Source: an uncultured Collinsella sp.
GTDB lineage: Bacteria; Actinomycetota; Coriobacteriia; Coriobacteriales; Coriobacteriaceae
Direction of reading: 5' to 3'
Length of the DNA: 5,260 nt
Assembly: GCA_902494685.1 (NCBI GenBank)
Contig: CABUUE010000110.1
Span: 1-5,260, forward strand
The position numbers were made by a program, and so were the translations under genes. This document shows positions 1 through 5,260 of this stretch, piece by piece (position 1 is the stretch's first letter; every line of letters begins with the position of its first letter). The notes beneath the pieces were generated by a model. That model did not search any database. It was not told the origin of the DNA and worked only from the letters and a program-made list of their open reading frames with translations.

Positions 1-572
1 AGATTGGCAAACGATGCCACGTAGATGTCTTTGTACTCATCGAGCTTGGCCGTCACCTTGTCGATGATGGTAAAGCGGCCCAGCTCGCGAATCTTGGACT
101 TAATGCGCTCGGACTCGTCGGGACGCACGTAGTTATCGGTGAGGATCCTGCGGATGCGATCCAGGCCCTCTGCCACGGCTTCCTCGTCATCGGTTGAGCA
201 GTACATGCCCAGCAGATACTCCAACACAAAGGTGGGCACGTTGGCGCCGCGCTTCATAAAGGCCGTCAGGTCCTTGCGCACGATCTTGCCGCCAAAGTGC
301 TCGAGCAGCTTACCGTCCAGCCCGTCCATGTCGTAGCCCTCATCCTCGGGAGCCTCGGCCGCAGCCTGGTCATAGCCATCGGTCGAGGACTCGTCCTCGG
401 CGGCCACCGCAGCCTCAGCGGGCGCAGCAGCAGTCGCCGTCTCCGGGGCAGGCGCAGCGGTCTCGACCTCCGGGGCCTTCACGGGCGCGGCCTCAGGCAC
501 CGCAGCCTCCGCAGGCACATCCTCATCAATCAAGGGGACTTCCCACAGACCGTCGTCATGGCTATCAAACAT
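1..572 (-). CDS. brxL: BrxL, BREX type 1 Lon-like protein, N-terminal part (runs off the window edge)
   Basis: This frame has no stop before position 1, so 190 residues of the N-terminus are present. From residue about 86 it reads as the conserved start of BrxL: GKLLEHFGGKIVRKDLTAFM, then a GANVPTFVLEYLLGMYCSTD segment, then DNYVRPDESERIKSKIRELG and a KDIYVASFAN segment. BrxL is the AAA+/Lon-protease-like, DNA-binding component of type 1 BREX and acts in the cytoplasm in phage exclusion; its AAA+ and Lon-like domains lie outside the window. Residues 1 to about 80 form an acidic Ala/Pro/Glu-rich low-complexity extension not expected in the usual family start. I chose ATG 572 because AGGAG lies 8 bases upstream and overlaps the pglZ stop. 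A second in-frame ATG at 329 has TGAGGG 7 bases upstream and would give the canonical short form. Family identity is firm; the start is less so. Confidence 0.93.
   Translation of the reverse strand, partial: MFDSHDDGLWEVPLIDEDVPAEAAVPEAAPVKAPEVETAAPAPETATAAAPAEAAVAAEDESSTDGYDQAAAEAPEDEGYDMDGLDGKLLEHFGGKIVRKDLTAFMKRGANVPTFVLEYLLGMYCSTDDEEAVAEGLDRIRRILTDNYVRPDESERIKSKIRELGRFTIIDKVTAKLDEYKDIYVASFAN
327..342 (-). promoter_or_regulatory. Possible internal start of BrxL (core-length form)
   Basis: An in-frame ATG (329-327) falls exactly where the conserved BrxL core begins, after the low-complexity extension. TGAGGG (342-337) sits 7 bases upstream, a reasonable Shine-Dalgarno match. It also encodes part of the extension, so the match could be chance. 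If used, it would give BrxL without the extension, either alone or alongside the long form. Confidence 0.3.
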
Positions 573-580
573 AGGGCACA

Positions 581-585
581 CTCCT
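581..585 (-). promoter_or_regulatory. Ribosome binding site of brxL overlapping the pglZ stop codon
   Basis: On the minus strand AGGAG (585-581) is followed by 8 bases and then ATG 572. It shares bases with the pglZ TAG (586-584), so a ribosome ending on pglZ covers this site. This suggests translational coupling of brxL to pglZ and supports the long start of BrxL. Confidence 0.7.
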
Positions 586-3292
586 AAAAACCAAAGTCAG
601 CAACAGGGGCAAACGAAACAGCGATGGTATACGTCTCGCGCCAAACGATCTTGCCCGTTTCGCGCTCGCGGCAGACCAGATAGTACGGACCCTTGGCCGA
701 GAATCCATCCGCTGCACGCAGCGCAAACTTGGCATGCACGACGCGCTCCTGCGAGTTAGCAGAAGTCTTGTTGGCATGCGCCTTGACTGTATCGCTCACC
801 TCGTTGCCGCTTGCGTCGGTAAACACCAGCTCATACTCGCACGGCAAGACCTTGCCTTGGGCGGGTTCTTCCTGGATCAAGTTGACCGAGAAGAGCGAGT
901 TGGTCACTCGGCGTCCCTCGCTTAGCACGCGCAGCGTCGCCACGCGCGTATCGACAAAGTCCTTGGAACCCGAGCGCGCACGCCAAAATCCGATAACGGG
1001 CACGCAGAGCTCCTGCAGGCTCATGCCGCCGTGGACGTAGTTGTTAGTGCCGCCGGGACGCTTGAAGTGCACGTTCTCGCGCGGGGCAAATCCCTCAAAA
1101 CCGGCACCTAAACGTCCCATGCCAACATTAACAAACATCTCGCATGCCTCTTCCGAAAGCTTGGCCACGGCCTCGTTGGGCACCACCAGATGACGCTTGC
1201 CGTGCATGACAGGAGCGTCAAGGAAGGGAAGGTCTGGCTTGCCGAGCATCTGGCACTCGTTGAGCTCACGACGCGTGTAGATGAAGCCGTGATCCGCCGT
1301 CATAACAACACGCGCGCCCGGGGCGTCGGTGCACACGCGGCGCGCCAACGCGGCAAGTTCCTCCACGGTGTCCGCGCAGGCATCGAAAACGTCATCCTGC
1401 GTAGCTGCCTTCTCGCCCGTGGCATCGATCTTGTTGTGGTAGAGATAAACGAGCCTGGAGTCTTTGAGCAGCGCTTTGCGCTCGGTTCCCGCCATGTTGA
1501 GGTATGCGCTCGAGCGCAAAGCGCGGGCCGTGGGCTCAACGTGGGTAAGTACGGCCTCGCGCTGCGGAGTCGTCGCAGTGGGCATGCCGTCAGCCAACAC
1601 AAACGCGCCATCCTCTGCAAGCTCAAGCACCTGGTGCGGCAGCAGCGCAGGCATGCCCACCTCGGTAATGGAGGGAAAGACCGCCTGCATGCTAGAAACC
1701 TTGACGTTGCCGCCGCGTTCGCGCTCGAGCAGCGCCGCAACGTCGCGGGCAACCTCATAGCGCAGCGCATCGCTCACGATAACGACCGTTGTTTTGGCAG
1801 AACCCACAAAGGCGGGCAGCACATGCCAGTAAAACTCATCCTGCCGTGCGGGACCATCGATGTAGCCGCAATCGGCCCACTCCCCTTGCGCAGCAGCCGC
1901 CCAGCAGACATTGGCATCCGCCAAGAACCAGTTGCTGTAGAGATTCTCCGCCCAGTCCGCCACGGCGCGGGCAGGTTCCTCGAGCGCATCGCACTCGACG
2001 GAGCGTGCCCGCAGATACGCGGTGCACATATGGCGATAGGCAGCATCCATGGCATACCAATCGGACGAATAGGCATCCCACACCTGCTGGGGCTGCGCCA
2101 GATGGAAGCCACCCGCGTGCGACTGCCTAAACGCGCACATATCGGCCACAGCGGCAAGCAGGTCAAAGTAGCTCTCGACACGACGGTACCAGCTTAGGTC
2201 GCAGCGACGCGCAGCAAATGCGCGCGCATCCTCAACACGGTCCGCGCCCTGGGCAAACGAGCAGAACAGCTGCGAGAGCACGGCCTCATTGACGCACGGA
2301 AACACATCAAGCGAGGTCAGCACATCGATCGGCAAGGTCTCGAACCGTGCAAAGAGTCCGCGGGCGTCCTCAACCAAACGGCAAATCTCAAATAGGTCCT
2401 CGCTCGACGCCTGGGTATCGGCGGTCTGGTCCCACGTACGCACCGCCTCAAGGCAATAGGAGCCGTAGGCGGGAGCCACATAGCTTTCGAGTCCCTTGAG
2501 CGCTCCCTCGGGAAGCGCGGTAGACGCCGCCGTAAGGAGCACATGGGATGAAAGCATAAGCAATGAGTCGCGCTCATACAGCGGTCCCTCAAGCCCATAG
2601 CAGCGAAGCATAAAGGCAGAGAGCACATCGCGCACGCAGTACTTGTCCATCAACTCGGCCAGCGCCTCGGGACCCTCGTGCAGCAGCATGGTCATACAGC
2701 CACGCAGCACAAACGCGGGGCGCGCGTCACCAAGCTCTTTACCGCCAAAAATCACCGTAAGGATGCCGAGTTCGATATCGGATGCGCCCGAGGCATGCGG
2801 AACACACGCGGCAAACTTAGCGCAGCGGGTCTTGGCATCAAAGAACGTCTTGTGCTCGCGCAGGCTCTCGCGCACGGCGTCGATATTCTCGATGCCTAGC
2901 TGATCGGCCAAAAGCGAAAGATAGTCAGCCTGGAACTGATCGGCATACAGCTCAACATCGGCAAGCCAATCACCCTCAAGCCTGCCGCGCGGGCAACGGC
3001 GATACAGCAAGATATCGCTCGCAAGGTCATCGCGGTTGATGAGCTTCTTGACGGCAAACATACGGCCCTCGCAGGCTTCAACAAACCGCACTGGGCGCTC
3101 AAAGTCACCGTGAGCGGGCATAACGCCGTCATCAGTCCCCGCACCGTCGAAGCCCTCGGCGGCCAAACGTTCAAACTCAGGAGCAAACTCGCCGTCCGCA
3201 TCGTGCCAAACCACCACACGGCGGGGCATGCATGCGAGCAACGGTTGCAAAAACCGCAACTTGAGCTGTTCTTCTACATCGATCTTGGGCAT
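584..3292 (-). CDS. pglZ: PglZ type A, BREX type 1 alkaline-phosphatase-superfamily protein
   Basis: This is a complete 902-residue protein with the PglZ-type phosphatase fold in its second half. Visible motifs in order are VVIVSDALRYE (503-513, metal-binding Asp508), PSITEVGMPALLP (540-552, with Thr543 at the place of the superfamily nucleophile), LYHNKID (617-623), TADHGF (665-670, Asp667 and His668) and YVHGGMSLQE (752-761, His754). All likely metal-site residues are present, so the enzyme looks intact. The first about 490 residues are the variable helical part, opening with a RRVVVWHDADGEF segment (24-36) typical of type 1 PglZ. PglZ is needed for BREX host methylation and phage exclusion and is thought to work with PglX; its natural substrate is not settled. 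ATG 3292 is chosen for the family-typical N-terminus and AAGGA 5 bases upstream. It starts 23 bases after the pglX C-part and ends 11 bases before brxL, so it is in the same operon. Confidence 0.96.
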   Translation of the reverse strand: MPKIDVEEQLKLRFLQPLLACMPRRVVVWHDADGEFAPEFERLAAEGFDGAGTDDGVMPAHGDFERPVRFVEACEGRMFAVKKLINRDDLASDILLYRRCPRGRLEGDWLADVELYADQFQADYLSLLADQLGIENIDAVRESLREHKTFFDAKTRCAKFAACVPHASGASDIELGILTVIFGGKELGDARPAFVLRGCMTMLLHEGPEALAELMDKYCVRDVLSAFMLRCYGLEGPLYERDSLLMLSSHVLLTAASTALPEGALKGLESYVAPAYGSYCLEAVRTWDQTADTQASSEDLFEICRLVEDARGLFARFETLPIDVLTSLDVFPCVNEAVLSQLFCSFAQGADRVEDARAFAARRCDLSWYRRVESYFDLLAAVADMCAFRQSHAGGFHLAQPQQVWDAYSSDWYAMDAAYRHMCTAYLRARSVECDALEEPARAVADWAENLYSNWFLADANVCWAAAAQGEWADCGYIDGPARQDEFYWHVLPAFVGSAKTTVVIVSDALRYEVARDVAALLERERGGNVKVSSMQAVFPSITEVGMPALLPHQVLELAEDGAFVLADGMPTATTPQREAVLTHVEPTARALRSSAYLNMAGTERKALLKDSRLVYLYHNKIDATGEKAATQDDVFDACADTVEELAALARRVCTDAPGARVVMTADHGFIYTRRELNECQMLGKPDLPFLDAPVMHGKRHLVVPNEAVAKLSEEACEMFVNVGMGRLGAGFEGFAPRENVHFKRPGGTNNYVHGGMSLQELCVPVIGFWRARSGSKDFVDTRVATLRVLSEGRRVTNSLFSVNLIQEEPAQGKVLPCEYELVFTDASGNEVSDTVKAHANKTSANSQERVVHAKFALRAADGFSAKGPYYLVCRERETGKIVWRETYTIAVSFAPVADFGF

Positions 3293-3315
3293 GAATATCC
3301 TTACCGTATCTGCAG

Positions 3316-4284
3316 TTACTTAATCTTTGCTAGCACATCCTGAAACTTGGCGTAGTTGACCTTGACGCCGTCATCCAGGTCGATCTTAATCATCTGGTCT
3401 GCCAAGTGGTGCAGTTTCTCCTCGTAGCCAATGGTCTCTTTGAGCTGGTCGTTAAGCTTTTTGACGCGCTTGTCCAAGCGCACGCGCTCGCCGCGCTCGG
3501 CACCAGCAAGGGCATCGTTGGCATAGCCGATCTGGGCACGGTAGCGCTCCTGCTGCTCATGCACATAGTCGGTGCGGATGCGAGCCAACAGGTCGGGCTG
3601 ATAGCGATGCATGTAAACAAGGCACTTGAAGCCGTTCTTTTTGCTACTGTCGAACAGCCAGTAGATGGGGCGCTTCTTATAGGTCTGGCAGTGGTCCTTA
3701 AAGAAGTCCTTCAAAAAGTAGGTGCGGATTACCTCGCGCGAGGTACCCCTGCCGCCGAGCGCCTCGGCAATAAAGGCCAGGTTCTGCTCGAGCGTCTCCT
3801 TGCCATACACGGTGCGCACAAAATCGATAAAGTAGCGCACGATGTCATCGTCAAAGTACTCGTCATCGGTAATGGGCAGCACATTATCGCTATCGGGCAT
3901 AAAGGTCACGTGATCGGGATTGGACATCTTTGCCAGATAGTCGTCGACCGTGGCGCCCTGATCGACCAGGACCAGCCCGTCCGCATCCAGGGAATAGCGG
4001 CCAAACATGCAGCCCACGGCATAGCTTATGAGCGAGGTAATCTCGTCGCGCTTGGTACGCACGTATTTGTTGCCCTTATAGCTCTCGGGGATCTCGTCGG
4101 CGGTATCAAAGATGCGTGCCACCGATACGTACTTGTCCTCGACCTCGATGGGCACTTCGCCCTCCATGTTGTAGATCTTGGCAAAGATTCGGTTGAGCTC
4201 CTCCTCGTTAGCGCGGAGCTGCTCGAAGCGAGCATTGACCTCGGCCTTGCGAACCTCGTATTTATCTTTGAGTAGCGTGGCCAT
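3316..4284 (-). CDS. pglX: PglX C-terminal domain encoded as a separate gene
   Basis: These 322 residues correspond to the C-terminal quarter or so of BREX type 1 PglX, the adenine-specific DNA methyltransferase-like protein that marks host DNA. Recognisable PglX segments in order are NEEELNRIFAKIY (26-38), a TKRDEITSLISYAVGCMFGRYSLD stretch (77-100), PITDDEYFDDDIVRYF (137-152), KKRPIYWLFDSSKKNGFK (203-220), MHRYQPDLLARIRTDYVHEQ (225-244) and the family's closing IDLDDGVKVNYAKF-QDVLAKIK (301-322). Residues about 240-292 are charged and helical, probably a coiled coil. There is no methyltransferase motif: that domain would be in the upstream part of PglX. The frame is intact, has its own ATG and a good Shine-Dalgarno, and an in-frame TGA just upstream (4299-4297) shows it is not fused to anything before it. 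It may pair with the N-terminal part as a split protein; alternatively the locus is an interrupted pglX whose C-part is still translated. Confidence 0.9.
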   Translation of the reverse strand: MATLLKDKYEVRKAEVNARFEQLRANEEELNRIFAKIYNMEGEVPIEVEDKYVSVARIFDTADEIPESYKGNKYVRTKRDEITSLISYAVGCMFGRYSLDADGLVLVDQGATVDDYLAKMSNPDHVTFMPDSDNVLPITDDEYFDDDIVRYFIDFVRTVYGKETLEQNLAFIAEALGGRGTSREVIRTYFLKDFFKDHCQTYKKRPIYWLFDSSKKNGFKCLVYMHRYQPDLLARIRTDYVHEQQERYRAQIGYANDALAGAERGERVRLDKRVKKLNDQLKETIGYEEKLHHLADQMIKIDLDDGVKVNYAKFQDVLAKIK

Positions 4285-4291
4285 AAGGCCG

Positions 4292-4297
4292 TCCTTT
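4292..4297 (-). promoter_or_regulatory. Ribosome binding site of the separate PglX C-part
   Basis: AAAGGA (4297-4292) stands 7 bases before the ATG at 4284, and an in-frame TGA (4299-4297) overlaps it. The site shows that the PglX C-part can be translated on its own, and it fixes the start. Whether it is an old chance site within pglX or arrived with the insertion cannot be told from this window alone. Confidence 0.65.
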
Positions 4298-4299
4298 CA

Positions 4300-4544
4300 T
4301 TGTTGATAAGTTGTCAGAGGCTTAAACTAAGGGACCGAAATCTCCAAGAATGCCTCGACCTTACCGATCGACTTCTGGAAAAGCTATTCACCGTATCGGA
4401 CATTTGCAGAAACGCACTAGTGACTCACGACATCGCAAGTCAAACCCTGCAAACTGCATCAAGCGTAAAGGAAAGACAACCTGATATCATTTCTCAGCTC
4501 ACTAGTTAAAGCCAGCTAAACACCCGGACACGAGGTGAAACCCA
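4300..4544. other. Gene-free low-GC spacer between the HEPN gene and the PglX C-part
   Basis: This stretch of about 245 bases holds no gene I can support. On the minus strand all frames are broken by stops; the longest open pieces are short, have no ribosome binding site and resemble nothing I know. The PglX frame is closed here by several stops, for example TAG 4329-4327 and TGA 4299-4297, so it is not readable PglX sequence. I see no strong hairpin with a T tract and no convincing promoter. A plus-strand frame of 69 codons from TTG 4300 is probably chance. The spacer is much longer than the other gaps in this operon (0-23 bases), so it may hold a promoter or small RNA for the PglX C-part, or be leftover from the insertion. 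Confidence 0.5.
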
Positions 4545-5144
4545 TTAACGAACACCAGGCCCATCCTTTATCAGCTTCATCCATTTACATAGAGTCGAAT
4601 TCTTGATTAAAATTCTTGCAGTGAGTCTTTTGATGTCACCTGCCGGGTCATTCTTTCGTTTTCCCGCAACATCCTCGATAGCGAACCATACATCGCCCTT
4701 TGACTTAAATGCACAGAATCTGCCGTGAGCAAATCCATTTCGTAGGTGATAAAACAAACTGAGTGTTTGATTACTTTTGGCATCATAAAAGACAGCAGAC
4801 TCGAAGGGCTTTGACTCGATGCCAGCGCAATCAAACAAATCAGCATTACGCAAAGCCTGTTCCATATCACCAACAGCCGCGGCAGCCCAATATAAAGACT
4901 TATTTGAGCTTGCTGCCTTAAGTTTTTTATTCAAATATTGGGGTTTTCTCCAGGGAGTATCCCACCCGTATTCAGATACCGGAATGCTTCTGCTAGACAG
5001 CCCCGGAGCTGGAGTTTCGACAACAAAGAACCTAAGAAGCGGGGAAAGCACAGGGCCCAGTGACTTTTGAGATAGACCACATTTAACCCATGCAGGATTA
5101 GATTCAACAAACACAACCTTATTTGCTGATACTGTTTCAAACAT
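4545..5144 (-). CDS. HEPN-like protein, putative ribonuclease toxin, inserted within pglX
   Basis: The gene encodes 199 residues from ATG 5144, or 202 from GTG 5153, which directly follows the PglX TAG. I prefer ATG because AGGTGA lies 5 bases upstream. The key motif is LFYHLRNGFAHGRF (133-146, numbered from GTG), with R138 and H143 forming the RX4H signature of HEPN ribonucleases in a helix. After it come a short predicted beta segment (DVWFAIED, 154-161) and a closing helix (TARILIKN-STLCKWMKLI, 178-195), a layout seen in small standalone HEPN proteins. There is no signal peptide or membrane segment. HEPN proteins often cleave RNA as toxins or abortive-infection effectors; here that role is inferred, and some HEPN proteins are inactive. 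No nucleotidyltransferase (MNT) antitoxin lies next to it in this window. The gene is clearly lower in GC than the BREX genes, which suggests separate acquisition. I do not recognise a named gene. Confidence 0.72.
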   Translation of the reverse strand: MFETVSANKVVFVESNPAWVKCGLSQKSLGPVLSPLLRFFVVETPAPGLSSRSIPVSEYGWDTPWRKPQYLNKKLKAASSNKSLYWAAAAVGDMEQALRNADLFDCAGIESKPFESAVFYDAKSNQTLSLFYHLRNGFAHGRFCAFKSKGDVWFAIEDVAGKRKNDPAGDIKRLTARILIKNSTLCKWMKLIKDGPGVR

Positions 5145-5197
5145 GAATCTCACCTAAACCAAGGGGTTGCGTTTGAAATCCCAGGAGGTTTCAAACG
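5134..5197. repeat. Cluster of three GTTTSAAAC near-palindromes at the pglX/HEPN junction
   Basis: The 9-mer GTTTCAAAC occurs at 5134-5142 and 5188-5196, and an inverted form CGTTTGAAA at 5170-5178 pairs with TTTCAAACG at 5189-5197 as a 9-base inverted repeat with a 10-base loop. The two direct copies share a longer context on the minus strand, GATTC then GTTTGAAAC, with two extra bases in the HEPN copy. Two of the units lie in the PglX codons for conserved residues (SFET and DFKR), so coding constraint may explain part of this. A recombination or insertion site is possible but unproven. Confidence 0.4.
5150..5155 (-). promoter_or_regulatory. Ribosome binding site of the HEPN gene, overlapping the PglX N-part stop
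   Basis: AGGTGA (5155-5150) lies 5 bases before ATG 5144 and shares two bases with the TAG (5156-5154) that ends the PglX N-part. This favours ATG 5144 over GTG 5153 and makes translation of the HEPN protein likely to depend on ribosomes finishing PglX. Confidence 0.6.
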
Positions 5198-5260
5198 AAT
5201 CCCAATCGGTTTTTGATAGTTCGCGGCACGAGTCGACCATGTCGTTGACCAACGGCTCCT
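5154..5260 (-). CDS. pglX: End of the PglX N-terminal part (5' end beyond the window), stopped early
   Basis: Only the last 34 residues are visible, starting EPLVNDMVDSC and ending KTDWDSFETSWDFKRNPLV before TAG (5156-5154). The segment around WDSFETSWDFKR is a conserved piece of BREX type 1 PglX that lies upstream of the NEEELNRIF segment. In an ordinary PglX a linker of roughly 20-40 residues joins these two; here the protein stops just after NPLV, and the rest is encoded about 870 bases further on. The methyltransferase and target-recognition regions should lie beyond 5260. Because the stop sits in a linker rather than inside a folded segment, a working split protein is possible, but a disrupted gene cannot be excluded. 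Confidence 0.85.
   Translation of the reverse strand, partial: EPLVNDMVDSCRELSKTDWDSFETSWDFKRNPLV

Larger units (their letters stand above)
4285..5153 (-). other. About 870-bp foreign cassette interrupting pglX
   Basis: The block between the two PglX pieces holds the HEPN gene plus a spacer and is visibly richer in A and T than the flanking BREX genes. The PglX homology stops at one side and resumes at the other within what should be a short linker, so this looks like an insertion. No transposase, integrase, terminal inverted repeats or clear target duplication is seen, so the mechanism is unknown. The exact ends are uncertain by some tens of bases, since the PglX linker is variable. Confidence 0.6.

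Noticed and set aside
297..587. A 96-codon plus-strand frame opposite the start of brxL
   Set aside because: It is an Arg/Gly/Leu-rich mirror of the Ala/Pro/Glu-rich BrxL extension; the minus strand clearly encodes BrxL.
1190..2197. A 335-codon open frame on the plus strand inside pglZ
   Set aside because: It is antisense to a clear, full-length PglZ. It has an Arg/His/Gly-rich shadow composition and no family resemblance; it is an effect of high-GC codon bias.
3406..4275. A 289-codon open frame on the plus strand opposite the PglX C-part
   Set aside because: It mirrors the PglX codons, is rich in Val, Leu, Ala and Ile in a shadow-like way, and has no recognisable domain.
4414..4443. A possible minus-strand promoter with TTGACT (4443-4438) and TAGTGC 18 bases later
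   Set aside because: The -35 is good but the -10 is poor (TAGTGC against TATAAT), so it is too weak to list as a promoter from sequence alone.
4300..4509. A 69-codon plus-strand frame in the spacer, starting with TTG
   Set aside because: It has no in-frame ATG, no good ribosome binding site and no recognisable motif. A frame of this length can arise by chance in a 245-base gap.
4285..5153. An insertion sequence or transposon as the source of the pglX split
   Set aside because: No transposase, terminal inverted repeats or matching target duplication could be found at the two junctions, so only an insertion of unknown mechanism is claimed.

Overview
This window is the distal half of a type 1 BREX phage-defence operon, all on the minus strand. 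Reading from high to low coordinates, the order is: end of a PglX N-terminal part (5260-5154), a small HEPN-like gene (about 5144-4545), a gene-free spacer (4544-4285), the PglX C-terminal domain as a separate gene (4284-3316), PglZ (3292-584) and the start of BrxL (572 to beyond the window edge). The order pglX-pglZ-brxL is the canonical BREX type 1 order. brxA, brxB, brxC and the methyltransferase domain of PglX would be expected just beyond position 5260.

The organism looks like a high-GC bacterium. The BREX genes are about 60% GC by eye, and strong G/C third-position bias leaves long shadow ORFs on the opposite strand. The protein style would fit an actinobacterial gut lineage such as the Coriobacteriia (Collinsella and relatives), but this is an impression and not a proven assignment. 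The stretch from about 4300 to 5150 is clearly lower in GC (one line hand-counted at 37%, another at 48%) and looks acquired separately.

The unusual point is that pglX is not one gene here. The N-terminal part ends with the PglX-type sequence WDSFETSWDFKRNPLV and a TAG. The rest of PglX resumes about 870 bp later as an intact 322-residue frame with its own start and Shine-Dalgarno sequence. Between them lies a 199-202 residue protein carrying an RNxxxH-type motif (R138-N-G-F-A-H143), typical of HEPN ribonucleases. Its start is packed against the PglX stop codon and lies in the same frame. This recalls the way the HEPN anticodon nuclease PrrC sits inside a type I restriction locus, so a guard or abortive-infection module built into BREX is a reasonable hypothesis.

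The pglX C-part, pglZ and brxL are separated by only 23 and 11 bases, and the brxL ribosome binding site overlaps the pglZ stop. They are most likely co-transcribed and partly coupled in translation. BrxL carries an acidic, Ala/Pro/Glu-rich extension of about 80 residues before its conserved core. I saw no rRNA, tRNA, CRISPR array, transposase or convincing terminator in the window.
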